Positions 34,673-44,196 of a DNA stretch of 64,000 nt are shown in pieces; position 1 is the first letter of the stretch; each line of letters opens with the position of its first letter. A program made the position numbers and the translations under genes. The DNA comes from CAVPDE01 sp963707125 (GTDB lineage: Bacteria; Desulfobacterota; DSM-4660; Desulfatiglandales; HGW-15): NCBI GenBank assembly GCA_963707125.1, contig CAVPOU010000015.1, forward strand, positions 124,001 to 188,000, given 5' to 3'. Under the pieces are notes generated by a model. It saw only the letters and a program-made list of their open reading frames with translations, did no database searches and was not told the origin of the DNA.

Positions 34673-35734
34673 ATGCCGAATTCGATCATTACAGCCACGG
34701 GCAGTTATATTCCTGCCCTGAAGATACCGAATGACTATTTCCTGGCTCATGATTTTTACGGAGCCGACGGAGAAAAGCTCGACAAGCCAAATATCGATTT
34801 AATCAAGAAGCTTGAGGAGATCACCTGTATCCAGGAAAGGAGATACGTCACTGACGACCTGACCACTTCCGACATCGCTTTCATTGCCGCCGAGCGAGCC
34901 CTGGAAGGGACGGACAGGGAAACTCTTGATTACATCATCGTGGGGCAGAACCTGGGTGATATGAGGGCGGATAATGCGAGATGCGATATGGTTCCAACCA
35001 TCGCCGCCAGGGTCAAGCATAAACTGCATATCAAGAACCCTTATTGCGTTGCCTATGATGTCCCCTTTGGCTGCCCGGGCTGGCTGCATGCGATGATTAT
35101 AGCGGATTATTACATCAAGTCCGGTGACGCCAAGAAGATCCTTGTCATTGGAGCGGAAACTCTGTCAAGAGCCTCGGATCCTCATGACATCGACAGCATG
35201 ATCTATTCGGACGGAGCAGGAGCGACGCTGGTTGAAGCTACAGACAGGAAAGCTGGAATCGTGTCCCATGTGACCCGATCAGATACCTTGAACGATGTGA
35301 ATCTCATGGCGCTCGGGGTGTCCTATCATCTCAGTTCCAACGGGAATCAGCTCTACCTCAAGATGCGTGGCCACGAGATTTACAAGTATGCTGTGAAAAC
35401 CGTCCCTGAAGTGGTCATGAGAAGTCTTGAAAAGGCGGGCCTGACTCTGCTCGACGTGAACAAGGTCTTGATCCACCAGGCAAACCAGAAAATGGACGAA
35501 GCGATCCTGAAAAGGCTTTTCAAGTTAAACCACGTTAAAGATATTCCTGATCACATTATGCCCATGACCATTTCCTGGCTCGGAAACAGTTCCGTTGCAA
35601 CCTTACCCACCTTGTTTGACCTTCTGCAGAGGGGAAAGCTGGATAACCACATTCTTCACTCAGGAGACATCGCCGTCTTTGCTTCTGTGGGAGCCGGCAT
35701 GAACGTCAATTCCATGGTCTACCGCATGCCGTGA
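34673..35734 (+). CDS. 3-oxoacyl-ACP synthase III (FabH)-like ketosynthase
   Basis: 353 residues of thiolase fold. The KAS III triad is present: Cys in DVPFGCPGWLHAMI, His in VLIHQANQKM and Asn in SWLGNSSVATLPT. The sequence is closer to the divergent FabH/DarB-like group than to housekeeping FabH (long insert EKLDKPNIDLIKKLEE after the first strand). It would condense an acyl-CoA or acyl-ACP with a malonyl unit or similar; the substrate cannot be deduced. The frame opens at a TTG (34649), but MPNSIITATGSYIP is the standard start. GAGGAGG is 15 bases before this ATG, which is long. A TATAAT at 34600-34605 may be the promoter -10. Confidence 0.85.
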   Translation: MPNSIITATGSYIPALKIPNDYFLAHDFYGADGEKLDKPNIDLIKKLEEITCIQERRYVTDDLTTSDIAFIAAERALEGTDRETLDYIIVGQNLGDMRADNARCDMVPTIAARVKHKLHIKNPYCVAYDVPFGCPGWLHAMIIADYYIKSGDAKKILVIGAETLSRASDPHDIDSMIYSDGAGATLVEATDRKAGIVSHVTRSDTLNDVNLMALGVSYHLSSNGNQLYLKMRGHEIYKYAVKTVPEVVMRSLEKAGLTLLDVNKVLIHQANQKMDEAILKRLFKLNHVKDIPDHIMPMTISWLGNSSVATLPTLFDLLQRGKLDNHILHSGDIAVFASVGAGMNVNSMVYRMP

Positions 35735-35858
35735 GGCCAAGGACCTTTCTTTTTCTTATTTGAGCTTGCTCGATGACGCGCTAAGACCCCGTTCGTCGTT
35801 TACCGAAACTGGGGTTTCGGTCTTTACATAGATGGAGGAAACCTGGGGGTAGTCAGGA

Positions 35859-36377
35859 ATGAACAGGAAACCCGAATTGCCCGTCGAGATCGAGAAGGCT
35901 TTGCGGCGCTACCTGGAAATCCAGGCCGAAGAGCAGCGGCTCAAAGAAGAGAAAAATGATCTCCGTGAAAGGATCGGTGAGCATATGGCCGGTCTGGAGA
36001 TGAAGTCCTGGTACCCTAAGATTGACGGCCAGGCCCTAAAGGTCAGATACCGCGAGACCACGGCCATCGAGTACAATGAATCACTTTTGCACGACAGGCT
36101 CGGTGATCGATACCCCGCGATTCTGGCTCCGGACCTGCGAAAAATACGACTGCACTTAGACAAGCTGGAATCCCTTTTCACCCCTGTTCTGAGTCTCATC
36201 GGCTCTCCCGTCCCGGAAAAAGTTCGGGTTGCCATAGAGAACGGCACCGTGAACAAGGAATCCTTCGCCGGCGCCTTCAAGAAAACCGTAAAGCGCTTTG
36301 TCGCTGTGGGGAGAACGTCGGCTGGAGACACGGCTGACATTCCCGATGACAACGATGGCCCTCAAACCAAACCATGA
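35859..36377 (+). CDS. Hypothetical protein with N-terminal coiled coil
   Basis: 172 residues, unrecognised. Residues 8-50 are charged and helical (EIEKALRRYLEIQAEEQRLKE...), likely a coiled coil. The middle contains LKVRYRETTAIEYNESLL. The tail is acidic and proline-rich. It has no signal, membrane segment or cofactor motif. The size and coiled-coil-plus-small-domain look recall phage accessory proteins, but no phage genes are nearby. It is followed by the toxin-antitoxin pair. Confidence 0.6.
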   Translation: MNRKPELPVEIEKALRRYLEIQAEEQRLKEEKNDLRERIGEHMAGLEMKSWYPKIDGQALKVRYRETTAIEYNESLLHDRLGDRYPAILAPDLRKIRLHLDKLESLFTPVLSLIGSPVPEKVRVAIENGTVNKESFAGAFKKTVKRFVAVGRTSAGDTADIPDDNDGPQTKP

Positions 36378-36501
36378 ATTGCGCATCAATACTACATTAC
36401 CAAATGGGAGCGGTGGCCCTGTGAAGCAGCTTGAGATGAACTAAATGGTGTGATAGACTAAGGCACAATAAACGCCGGTTTCATTAGAGGAGTGTAAAAA
36501 G

Positions 36502-36729
36502 ATGAGCACCATAAATCTCGACTCAGCTCAGACGCAACTGCCGAATCTGATCAAGGAAGCCATTAGCGGAAAAGAAGTTATTATTACGAAGGATGGCAAG
36601 CCGTTGGTCAAACTTGTCCCGGTTGCGACGCCAAAACCCAAAGCACTGTTTGGAAGCGCAAAGGACCTTATTTCAATGTCAGAAGATTTTGACGCTCCAC
36701 TGGATGACTTTCAAGAATACTCGTCATGA
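36502..36729 (+). CDS. Phd/YefM-type antitoxin
   Basis: 75 residues. The N-terminal Phd/YefM DNA-binding fold is evident (STINLDSAQTQLPNLIKEA, then EVIITKDGKPLVKLVPV). The acidic C-terminal tail (SEDFDAPLDDFQEY) is the part that wraps and blocks the toxin. A GAGGAG ribosome site precedes the ATG. It overlaps the PIN toxin by four bases (ATGA), the usual type II arrangement. It probably represses its own operon. Confidence 0.88.
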   Translation: MSTINLDSAQTQLPNLIKEAISGKEVIITKDGKPLVKLVPVATPKPKALFGSAKDLISMSEDFDAPLDDFQEYSS

Positions 36730-37112
36730 GAGTTCTTTTGGACACCCACGCCTTCCTCTGGTTCATCGCTGGCAGCCCGATGCTCAGCCAGAGAGCTAAA
36801 ACCTGCATCGAAGATGCCGCCAATGAAAAACTCATTAGCATAGCGAGCATATGGGAAATGGCGATCAAGATCAGCATCGGAAGACTGAGCTTGTCCGAAC
36901 CGTTTGAGCGGTTCATACCCCATCAGATTCAGATAAATGGTTTCGATTTACTCCCTATTCTCTTTGAACACCTCTCACCTCTCACTTCTTTGCCATTCCA
37001 TCATCGAGATCCCTTCGATCGCCTCCTCGTAGGCCAGTGTATCACTGAGAAATGTGCAGTAATTAGCAGGGATGCTGCTTTCGACAGTTATAAGATAGAA
37101 CGTCTGTGGTGA
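36726..37112 (+). CDS. PIN-domain toxin (VapC-like ribonuclease)
   Basis: 128 residues. PIN acidic residues are visible: Asp in LLDTHAFLWF, Glu in IASIWEMAIKI, Asp in HHRDPFDRLLVGQ, and VISRDAAFDSY near the end. It is of the COG3744-like group, often paired with Phd antitoxins. It would be an Mg2+-dependent RNase active when the antitoxin is degraded. It appears intact, and lies between a plus-strand hypothetical and the convergent opp operon. Confidence 0.88.
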   Translation: MRVLLDTHAFLWFIAGSPMLSQRAKTCIEDAANEKLISIASIWEMAIKISIGRLSLSEPFERFIPHQIQINGFDLLPILFEHLSPLTSLPFHHRDPFDRLLVGQCITEKCAVISRDAAFDSYKIERLW

Positions 37113-37237
37113 AAGGCGCGGGCTTTGCGCGCAAAATATGACCGCATCCTCTGAGAGCAAGAAGTCAAGAAACTCACGCGGATTGCACGGAGTTCTGCGG
37201 CGTAATTTCCCGGAGATGGAAGAGTAAGCAACTGCCT

Positions 37238-38209
37238 TTATCTCAAGTGGCACGCGACCCAGTGACCAGTGGAGAGTTCCTTCAAACTTGGAAGTTTTTC
37301 TAAGCAACGGGTCTGACGCTCCCTGCAGCGGGGATGGAAGGGGCAACCCGAAGGGGGATTGATCGGGCTCGGCACATCGCCTGTCAGAATGATGCGTTGA
37401 TGTTTGGCTGTGGGATCCGGATTCGGCGCAGCAGAGAGCAGGGCTTGAGAATAGGGATGGACAGGCGCTGCGTAGAACTCTTTCTTGGGTCCCAGCTCTA
37501 CAATGCGGCCGAGGTACATCACGGCCACCCGATCCGCAATGTACTCGACCACGCTCAGATCATGGGAAATGAAGATGTAGGTGAGATGGAACTCGGCCTG
37601 GAGTTCCTTGAGGAGATTAATGATCTGGGCCTGGATGGAAACATCCAGCGCTGAGACAGGCTCATCCGCAAGGAGCAACTTGGGATTGAGGGCAAGTGCT
37701 CTGGCAATGACGATTCGCTGACGCTGCCCGCCTGAGAACTCGTGAGGATAACGGGGACCCTGCTCAGGCAAGAGCCCCACCACCTTGAGCAGCCACGCTA
37801 CCCGCTCCCGCCGTTCCTTCGATGTCCCCACCTGATGAATGACGAGCGGTTCTTCAATGAGGTGACCGATCTGCTTTCTCGGGTTGAGTGCCGAGTAGGG
37901 ATCCTGGTAAATGATCTGCGCCTCTTTCCGAAACTGCTTGAGTCGCGCTTTTCCGAACTCCCCGAGATTTCCCCCGCTAAAAAACACTTTTCCCGCCGTG
38001 GGCTCTTCCAGCCTGAGAAGCACACGGCCCAGGGTGGACTTCCCGCACCCGCTTTCTCCCACCAGCCCGAAAACCTCGCCTTTGCGAACACCCAGCGATA
38101 CCTCTTCTACGGCCCGCACAATGCCCGTCCTACGCGAGAAACCCGCTCCCCTGAGAGGATAGTGTTTGGTCAGTTCTTCTGCGCTCAGAATTGGTTCGGG
38201 CATGGTCAT
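37238..38209 (-). CDS. oppF: Oligopeptide ABC transporter ATP-binding protein OppF
   Basis: 323 residues. Walker A GESGCGKSTLGRV, Q-loop IIYQDPYSALNPRK, signature FSGGQRQRIVIARAL and Walker B KLLLADEPVSALD are all present. The C-terminal oligopeptide-transporter extension (GDVPSPINPPSGCPFHPRC, with cysteines) probably binds a cluster in homologues. It is the last gene of the oppABCDF operon, overlapping oppD by four bases. With OppD it powers uptake of peptides or similar solutes. Confidence 0.93.
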   Translation of the reverse strand: MTMPEPILSAEELTKHYPLRGAGFSRRTGIVRAVEEVSLGVRKGEVFGLVGESGCGKSTLGRVLLRLEEPTAGKVFFSGGNLGEFGKARLKQFRKEAQIIYQDPYSALNPRKQIGHLIEEPLVIHQVGTSKERRERVAWLLKVVGLLPEQGPRYPHEFSGGQRQRIVIARALALNPKLLLADEPVSALDVSIQAQIINLLKELQAEFHLTYIFISHDLSVVEYIADRVAVMYLGRIVELGPKKEFYAAPVHPYSQALLSAAPNPDPTAKHQRIILTGDVPSPINPPSGCPFHPRCRERQTRCLEKLPSLKELSTGHWVACHLR

Positions 38210-39171
38210 GACTCAGGCTCCCAGCATCGAACCTTGTGACCCGGTCTTATTTCACGCCACAGCGGTTCTTCCGTGCACTTTGAGTTGCTTTTAGAACAGC
38301 GGTCATGGAAGGCGCATCCTGCAGGCAGGTGCAGCAGGCTCGGCACCACCCCGGGGATTGGGCTCAGAGCCCCTTCTTTTCCGCCGATCTTGGGAAGAGA
38401 TTTAAAAAGGCCTACCGTGTAAGGATGGGCAGGTGCGGCAAAGAGCTCCTTCACGTCGGCGCTTTCCACCATCTTGCCTGCATACATCACCACCACCTGC
38501 CGGCAGATCTCGGCCACCACCCCCAGGTCATGGGTGATCAGAAGCACGGACATGCCGATTTCTTCCTTGAGCCGGCCGATCAGATCAAGAATCTGCGCCT
38601 GGATGGTGACATCCAGGGCTGTGGTCGGCTCGTCGGCGATCATGATCTTTGGATGGCAGCTCAGGGCCATGGCGATCATGATCCTCTGGCGCATTCCGCC
38701 CGACAACTGGTGGGGATAGTCATCGATTCTGGCTGCAGGCTCGGGGATGCCCACCAGGCCGAGCATGCTCACCGTTTCGCTGACGGCTTCCCGCTTGTTC
38801 ATCTGACGATGCTTCCGGAGCACTTCCTGAATCTGAAAGCCAACCGTGTAGACGGGATTGAGGCACGTCATGGGCTCCTGGAAGATCATGGAGATCTCGT
38901 TTCCCCTGATCCTCCGAATCTCGGCAGCGCTCATTTTCACCAAATCCCGGCCTTCAAAGAGGATCTGGCCTGCAGCAATACGGCCTGCCGGCTTCGGCAG
39001 CAGTTGAAGGATGGAGAGCGCCGTGACGCTCTTGCCGCAACCGCTTTCTCCCACGAGGCCGAGCGTTTCTCCTCTCCCCAGGGATAGCTCCAAGCCGTCC
39101 ACGGCCGTGAGAAGGCCGCCTTTGCTCTGAAACTGGGTTTTGAGCCCTTTGATCTCCAGCACCGGTTCCAT
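38206..39171 (-). CDS. oppD: Oligopeptide ABC transporter ATP-binding protein OppD
   Basis: 321 residues. Walker A GESGCGKSVTALS, Q-loop MIFQEPMTCLNPV, signature LSGGMRQRIMIAMAL, Walker B IMIADEPTTALD and a C-terminal oligopeptide_HPY extension (LHLPAGCAFHDRC) mark it as OppD/DppD. It abuts oppC with a one-base overlap and oppF with a four-base overlap, so translation is coupled. Confidence 0.93.
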   Translation of the reverse strand: MEPVLEIKGLKTQFQSKGGLLTAVDGLELSLGRGETLGLVGESGCGKSVTALSILQLLPKPAGRIAAGQILFEGRDLVKMSAAEIRRIRGNEISMIFQEPMTCLNPVYTVGFQIQEVLRKHRQMNKREAVSETVSMLGLVGIPEPAARIDDYPHQLSGGMRQRIMIAMALSCHPKIMIADEPTTALDVTIQAQILDLIGRLKEEIGMSVLLITHDLGVVAEICRQVVVMYAGKMVESADVKELFAAPAHPYTVGLFKSLPKIGGKEGALSPIPGVVPSLLHLPAGCAFHDRCSKSNSKCTEEPLWREIRPGHKVRCWEPES

Positions 39172-40010
39172 CAGAGAGACCTCAACGAAGGATCCAGCGC
39201 GTCCCTGAGACCGTCGCCGAAAAGATTAAAACCCAGCACAAGGAACAGGATGGCCGCTCCGGGAAAGGCTGCGACGTGAGGGGCGAGCTGGATGTACTGG
39301 CGGCCTTCGCTCAGCATGGCTCCCCATTCCGGTTGAGGAGGCTGGGCGCCGAGACCCAGAAACCCGAGAGCCGCTGCCTGAAGAACGGCCGTGCCCATTC
39401 CCAGCGTGGCGTACACAATGATGGGAGGAAGGGAATTGGGAAGGATGTGACCTCGGATGATCCTGCCGTGGCTTCCTCCCAGGTGGCCGATGGCCTGGAT
39501 GAAGAGCTGCTCTCTCAGGGAAAGAACGCTGGACCGGACAATGCGCGCATAGTGCGGGATGTAAACGATGCCCACTGCGATCATCGTGTTGGGAAGGCTT
39601 GGCCCGAGAATCGCCGTAATGAAGATCGCAAGAAGAATGGTAGGAAATGCCAGGAGCACATCCATGAACCGCATGATGAGACTGTCCAGCTTCCCCCCAA
39701 AGTATCCTGCCAAAAGACCAAGAAAGGTTCCGGGCACGAGGGAGATGGTCACAGAGATCAGGCCGATGGCCAGGGAGATGCGGCTCCCGTAAATGACCCT
39801 GCTCAAGATATCGCGGCCCAGGCTGTCCGTCCCGAACAAATGCGCGGAACTGGGACCTTTGAGCCTATCCAGAGGAGAAGGGATAAGAGGATTGTAGGGT
39901 GCAAGGGCCGGCCCGATGAGAGCCACAATCACGATGAGGGCAATGAGGGCAAGGCCCAGAGTGGCGCTTCGGTTCCGAAGAAGATCTCTCATGGGATCGA
40001 GCTTGCTCAT
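39171..40010 (-). CDS. oppC: Peptide ABC transporter permease OppC
   Basis: 279 residues with about six membrane helices. The N-terminal OppC-type segment (LRNRSATLGLALIALIVIVALIG) and LFGTDSLGRDILSRVIYGSRIS are diagnostic of DppC/OppC permeases. The cytoplasmic EAA-like loop is visible (IQAIGHLGGSHGRIIRGHILPN). It overlaps oppB by four bases and oppD by one. It forms the heterodimeric channel with OppB. Confidence 0.93.
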   Translation of the reverse strand: MSKLDPMRDLLRNRSATLGLALIALIVIVALIGPALAPYNPLIPSPLDRLKGPSSAHLFGTDSLGRDILSRVIYGSRISLAIGLISVTISLVPGTFLGLLAGYFGGKLDSLIMRFMDVLLAFPTILLAIFITAILGPSLPNTMIAVGIVYIPHYARIVRSSVLSLREQLFIQAIGHLGGSHGRIIRGHILPNSLPPIIVYATLGMGTAVLQAAALGFLGLGAQPPQPEWGAMLSEGRQYIQLAPHVAAFPGAAILFLVLGFNLFGDGLRDALDPSLRSL

Positions 40011-41014
40011 TGAACACGAATCCTTGGATCGAGGATGACGTACACAAGGTCGACAACCAGGTTGATCAGGGCCATGACCACAGCGAAGATCAGGATACAG
40101 CTTTGAACAGCGGCATAATCCCTCGCCATCAGGGAATCCACCACATACCGTCCCAGCCCCGGCCAGGAAAAAATCGTCTCCGTGAGCACCGCTCCGCCGA
40201 GGAGAAGCCCGAGATTAAGTCCTAGCACGGTGACCACAGGCAGGAAGGCGTTGCGAAGAGCGTGGCGTAAAATGACGATCATCTCATCCAGCCCTTTGGC
40301 TCTGGCTGTTCTCACATAGTCCTTGTTCAGCACTTCGAGCATGGAAGATCGCGTGATCCTTGCAACGATCGCCATGGGAATGGTGGCCAGAGTGAAGGAG
40401 GGCAAGATCAGGTGACGCAGAGAGTCCAAGAAGGCTCCCAGCTGGCCGGCGATGAGCGTGTCGAGAACCACGAGGCCTGTCACAGGAGGCGCTTCAAGGC
40501 CCATGGTAATGCGGCCCATCATGGGCAGAATGGGAAACTTGACGGAGAGCAAGTAGATCAGCATGAGGCCCAGCCAGAAGATAGGCATGGACACGCCGAT
40601 CAGGGCGAGGAACATGGATCCGTAATCGAAGATCGAGTATTGCTTTACCGAGGAGACGACGCCGGCAGCGATCCCGAGGATTGTCGCAATGAGCATGGCG
40701 GCCATAGAGAGTTCGATGGTGGCGAGCAGTCGCACCCCGATCTCGTTGACAATGGGTGCGCCGGTGCGGACCGATTTTCCAAAATCGCCATGAAGAAGGT
40801 TCTTGAGGTAAATCGCATACTGCGTGAGGTAGGACTGATCCAGCCCCAGCTGAGACCTGAGCCGTGCAAGTTCGTCGGGGCTGGCATATTCTCCCAGCAG
40901 AAGCCGGGCAGGGTCTCCGGGGATCATCCTGAGCATCAGGAAGACCAGCACGGAGACCCCGACCATGATCAGAAGAAGATGAAAAAGTCGCCTTGAGATA
41001 TAGCCCAGTGGCAT
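40007..41014 (-). CDS. oppB: Peptide ABC transporter permease OppB
   Basis: 335 residues. It begins with the typical short cytoplasmic lead and first helix (RRLFHLLLIMVGVSVLVFLML), then the periplasmic loop (PGDPARLLLGEYASPDELARL) and about five more helices. The EAA-like motif VRTARAKGLDEMIVILRHALRN lies near residue 220. It is 15 bases downstream of the binding-protein gene. Confidence 0.93.
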   Translation of the reverse strand: MPLGYISRRLFHLLLIMVGVSVLVFLMLRMIPGDPARLLLGEYASPDELARLRSQLGLDQSYLTQYAIYLKNLLHGDFGKSVRTGAPIVNEIGVRLLATIELSMAAMLIATILGIAAGVVSSVKQYSIFDYGSMFLALIGVSMPIFWLGLMLIYLLSVKFPILPMMGRITMGLEAPPVTGLVVLDTLIAGQLGAFLDSLRHLILPSFTLATIPMAIVARITRSSMLEVLNKDYVRTARAKGLDEMIVILRHALRNAFLPVVTVLGLNLGLLLGGAVLTETIFSWPGLGRYVVDSLMARDYAAVQSCILIFAVVMALINLVVDLVYVILDPRIRVQ

Positions 41015-41029
41015 GGCAGCACTGAACCT

Positions 41030-42592
41030 TTATTTCTCCTTCCACACCATCTGGAAAGAGTTGAGCCCGTTGGGTCTCAGGGGCACATCGTGGAGCTTCT
41101 TGCTGTAGCACCGGACAATGGTTGAATGGGCCAGAGGCACCCACGGTGCATCCGCGTGAAAGATCTCCTGAGCTTTCATGTAGAGCTTTGTCCGCTCTCC
41201 CTTGTCAAAAATCTTCTGCGCCTTTAGACAGATTTCTGTGAACTCTGCATTCTTCCACAGGGCCACGTTCGCAGCCCCTGGCGTCTTGGCCATGTCCGCT
41301 GAGAGCAGACCATAGAGGAAGTTGTCCGGGTCTGCATTGCCGCCGAGCCAGCCCAGCATGCACATGTCGTGCAAACCATCAGCCGTTTTCGTCAAATAAG
41401 TTCCCCACTCATGCCTGACGATCTTGGCCTTGATGCCTGCTGCGGCGAGATACGCCTGAATCAGTTCGGCCGTCTTAACAGGTTCAGGCATGTAGGCTCT
41501 TGAAACCGGCATGGCCCAAAGCTCGAGTTCCATGTTCATGTCGAATTTGGCTTCAGCCAGGAGCTTTTTCGCTTTTTCAGGGCTGTACTCGTAATCCTTG
41601 ATGCTGTCGTTGTAGCCCCAGATCGAAGGAGGAAAAGGGTTCTTCGCAGGGATCGCCAGACCCTGGAAGATAGTCTTGATCAGGGTTCCCTTGTCAATCG
41701 CATGGCTGATGGCCTGGCGGACACGGGGATCTTTGAGAGCGGGCTTATCCGTGTTCAGGGCAAGGTAGCCCACATTGATGCTCGGCCGTTCAATAATGGC
41801 ATGCTTGGCCTCTTTCTTGACTAGGTTGATGGAGTCAGGGTCCAGATCGTCGGCTATGTCTACCGTGCCGGACTGGAGTGCCATCAGCCTCGCTGAGGGC
41901 TCTGGAATGGATTTGAGAATGATCCTGTCCAGCTTCGCCTTCTCGCCCCAGTAATCGTCATTGCGCTCCAGGATGATCTGGTCGTCCTTCACCCATTTCA
42001 CGAACTTGAAGGGGCCTGTGCCCACGGGGTTGAGCCCTATCTGGTCCTTGTATTGTTCCATGGCTTTCGGAGAAAGAATCGGGCAAAGCCACAGGGCCAG
42101 GTTGTTGAGGAGAGGTGCGTAGGGTTTCTGGGTGACAAGGGCTATCGTGTAATCGTCAATGATCTTGATCTCGTTTACCATGCCAAGAGACATGTTGAGG
42201 TACTTCCACTTTCCATAGCTGTAAAAGGGGTGGTTTTTATCGACGACCCGCGCAAAGGAATCATACACGGCCTTTGCGTTGAAGGGCGTGCCGTCATGAA
42301 ACTTTACGCCCTTGCGGAGTTTGAAGGTCCACGTCAAACCGTCATCCGAGACTTTCCAGGATTCGGCCAGCTGCGGCTCCACGTCCATAGAATTCTTGCC
42401 GAAGATGACGAGATTCTCGAGAACCTGGATGCCTGCTTTGATGGATTCGCCGTCCGTCGCATTGGCAAGATCCAGGGAGACAGAATCCCCGCCGCGGCCC
42501 CAGATCAGGGTCCCACCGGTAACGGCCTGACCCGCGGCCAGAGCCGGCCACATGCACAACGCCAAGAGTATTAGAATCGCCCATTTCCGCAT
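41030..42592 (-). CDS. oppA: Peptide ABC transporter substrate-binding protein OppA/DppA
   Basis: 520 residues of the SBP_bac_5 family. A signal peptide (WAILILLALCMWPALAAGQ) directs export; no lipobox Cys is seen, so it is probably a free periplasmic protein. Conserved segments: AESWKVSDDGLTWTFKLRKGVKFHDGTPF, RQAISHAIDK and YSPEKAKKLLAEA. An AGGAGG ribosome site lies close before the ATG. It is the first gene of the operon. The ligand (peptide, opine, nickel complex or other) cannot be predicted. Nickel uptake would suit the hydrogenase, but no Nik-specific motif was recognised. Confidence 0.92.
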   Translation of the reverse strand: MRKWAILILLALCMWPALAAGQAVTGGTLIWGRGGDSVSLDLANATDGESIKAGIQVLENLVIFGKNSMDVEPQLAESWKVSDDGLTWTFKLRKGVKFHDGTPFNAKAVYDSFARVVDKNHPFYSYGKWKYLNMSLGMVNEIKIIDDYTIALVTQKPYAPLLNNLALWLCPILSPKAMEQYKDQIGLNPVGTGPFKFVKWVKDDQIILERNDDYWGEKAKLDRIILKSIPEPSARLMALQSGTVDIADDLDPDSINLVKKEAKHAIIERPSINVGYLALNTDKPALKDPRVRQAISHAIDKGTLIKTIFQGLAIPAKNPFPPSIWGYNDSIKDYEYSPEKAKKLLAEAKFDMNMELELWAMPVSRAYMPEPVKTAELIQAYLAAAGIKAKIVRHEWGTYLTKTADGLHDMCMLGWLGGNADPDNFLYGLLSADMAKTPGAANVALWKNAEFTEICLKAQKIFDKGERTKLYMKAQEIFHADAPWVPLAHSTIVRCYSKKLHDVPLRPNGLNSFQMVWKEK

Positions 42593-42630
42593 GACGCACC
42601 TCCTTGTAACTTGGTTTCCACTCTTTTATT

Positions 42631-42669
42631 CCTCCCCCTCCCCTAACCCCTCCCCCCACGGGAGGGGAA
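42631..42669. repeat. C-rich/G-rich inverted repeat
   Basis: A run of cctcccc and cccctcc words ends in gggagggg, giving a short hairpin upstream of the opp operon. Similar elements are dispersed in many bacterial genomes. It is part of a 420-base gene-free spacer (42593-43013), otherwise filled by the next repeat and a terminator. Confidence 0.5.
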
Positions 42670-42834
42670 ACGGTTTGTGGATGCACGCCACTCAAGAGAG
42701 AAGGAACGAACCTTTCCCGCCATGGGGTCATAGCACACCTTGTATAGGCGGGCAATAGAGAATTCAGGCATGCAACTTTCGAAAGATCCCCTAAATCCCT
42801 CCGGGCTCATTCCCAGCAGCTTGCCGGATTTGTC

Positions 42835-42922
42835 GTCATTCCGGCGGAAGCCGGAATCCAGAGAAACAGACTGGATTCCCCCGTATCAAGTGCGGGGCAG
42901 GCTCAGTCAAGCACGGAATGAC
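42835..42922. repeat. GTCATTCC...GGAATGAC palindromic repeat element (dRS3-like)
   Basis: Terminal inverted repeats gtcattcc and ggaatgac bound 88 bases. Inside are two hairpins: ccggcggaagccgg, and a second formed by ggaatccag and ctggattcc. This is the well-known dispersed element with cattccggcg-type arms found in many proteobacteria. A partial copy lies at 44029-44076. Confidence 0.75.
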
Positions 42923-42958
42923 ACTCGATACCTTGCTGCTTGCGGCGGGGTAGCTCAT

Positions 42959-42987
42959 AAAAAAAGGCGGTCAAGCATGACCGCCCT
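42959..42987 (-). terminator. Rho-independent terminator of htpX
   Basis: An 8-bp perfect stem (ggcggtca / tgaccgcc at 42966-42985) with a 4-base loop, followed on the minus strand by seven T residues. It is about 30 bases after the htpX stop and separates htpX from the opp operon. Confidence 0.85.
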
Positions 42988-43013
42988 GTGAAAATCTTTT
43001 TAGGAAAGCACGA

Positions 43014-43943
43014 CTAGCGAGAGAGGTTTCGCCAGGCATCCTCAGCCTGCTTGATGCCACTGCCCCCTTCAGGTCCCCCGTCTATGGAAAGATGCATTCC
43101 TGTGAGACGCTCGATCCGTTCCTCCAGCGGAGGATGGGTGGAAAAAAGGCTCATTAAGCTTCTGCCGCTCAGAGGATTGACGATGAACATATGCGCTGTC
43201 TGGGGGCTGGCATTCATGGGGAGCTTCTTCGAATAGGAACCAAGTTTCTTCAACGCATCCGCCAGCCCGTTAGGATGTCCAGCAAACTCAGCGCCGGAGG
43301 CGTCTGCTTGATATTCTCTTGATCTGGATATGGCCATCTGGATGAGCATTGCAGCTAAGGGAGCAAGAATAGACATCACAATCATGCCGATCGCACCCAG
43401 ACCTCTTCCCCCTCCTTCATTGTTGCTGCTCGAGCCACCCCCCATGAACGCAGACCACCGCGCCATATTGGCCAGGATCATGATCGCTCCTGCCATGGTG
43501 GCTGCAATGGAACCTATCAGGATGTCCCTGTTTTTCACGTGAGCCAGTTCATGAGAGAGAACTCCCTCCAGCTCATCCCTGTTCATGAGCTTGAGAAGCC
43601 CCTCGGTCACAGCAACGACGGCATGCTCCGGGTTCCTGCCTGTAGCAAAGGCGTTGGGTGAATCTTCCGGAATGATATAGATGCGCGGCATGGGAAGATT
43701 TGCCCTTTGCGCCAGCTGAGCGACGACCTGATGAAGCTCCGGGCTCTCGCTCGATGTCACTTCCTTCGCATTATACATCCTGAGAACGATCTTGTCCGAG
43801 AACCAGTAGCTGAAGAAATTCATTCCTATGGCAATAACGAAAGCGAGAATCATGCCGTTCTGTCCGCCCAGCAGATTCCCTATGAAAACAATGAGGGCGG
43901 TCAAGGCAGCCATTAGGAGCGTCGTTTTGAACCAGTTACCCAT
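43014..43943 (-). CDS. htpX: Membrane zinc metalloprotease HtpX
   Basis: 309 residues of family M48B, which degrades misfolded membrane proteins. Four hydrophobic segments: two at the N-terminus (about residues 7-50) and two around 145-215. The zinc motif LSHELAHVKNRD lies near residue 135, and the later SREYQADASGAEFAGHP supplies the third ligand Glu. A GGAGGACAGG ribosome site precedes the ATG. It is a single-gene unit ending at a terminator. Confidence 0.95.
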   Translation of the reverse strand: MGNWFKTTLLMAALTALIVFIGNLLGGQNGMILAFVIAIGMNFFSYWFSDKIVLRMYNAKEVTSSESPELHQVVAQLAQRANLPMPRIYIIPEDSPNAFATGRNPEHAVVAVTEGLLKLMNRDELEGVLSHELAHVKNRDILIGSIAATMAGAIMILANMARWSAFMGGGSSSNNEGGGRGLGAIGMIVMSILAPLAAMLIQMAISRSREYQADASGAEFAGHPNGLADALKKLGSYSKKLPMNASPQTAHMFIVNPLSGRSLMSLFSTHPPLEERIERLTGMHLSIDGGPEGGSGIKQAEDAWRNLSR

Positions 43944-44028
43944 AGTTCCTGTCCTCCAAGCCTAAGTTGTTCATTTTCCCCCACCCCTGTTTTGGAGATG
44001 ATTCATTGGGGAGGATTTCGTTATGAGT

Positions 44029-44076
44029 CGTCACTCCGGTTCCCGGCTTTCGCCGGGACAGGGTCACCGGAGTCCA
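44029..44076. repeat. Partial palindromic repeat element
   Basis: gtcactccggttcccggc, then a gccggg hairpin, then caccggagtccag. It is a diverged relative of the element at 42835-42922, located 90 bases upstream of htpX in a 250-base spacer. Confidence 0.5.
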
Positions 44077-44196
44077 GATGTCCTGATAGTACTTTAATAG
44101 AAATAATAATCACACGGCAAGGTCAGTCAAGTCAAGATAATCTGTTGTTAATATGAGCAGTTTACCTTAATATCCTCAAGGAGAACGAATGGCACC

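Noticed and set aside
41030..42592. Nickel-specific binding protein (NikA) for the hydrogenase
   Set aside because: The binding protein is of the general peptide family and I could not identify nickel-binding residues, so a broad call is kept.
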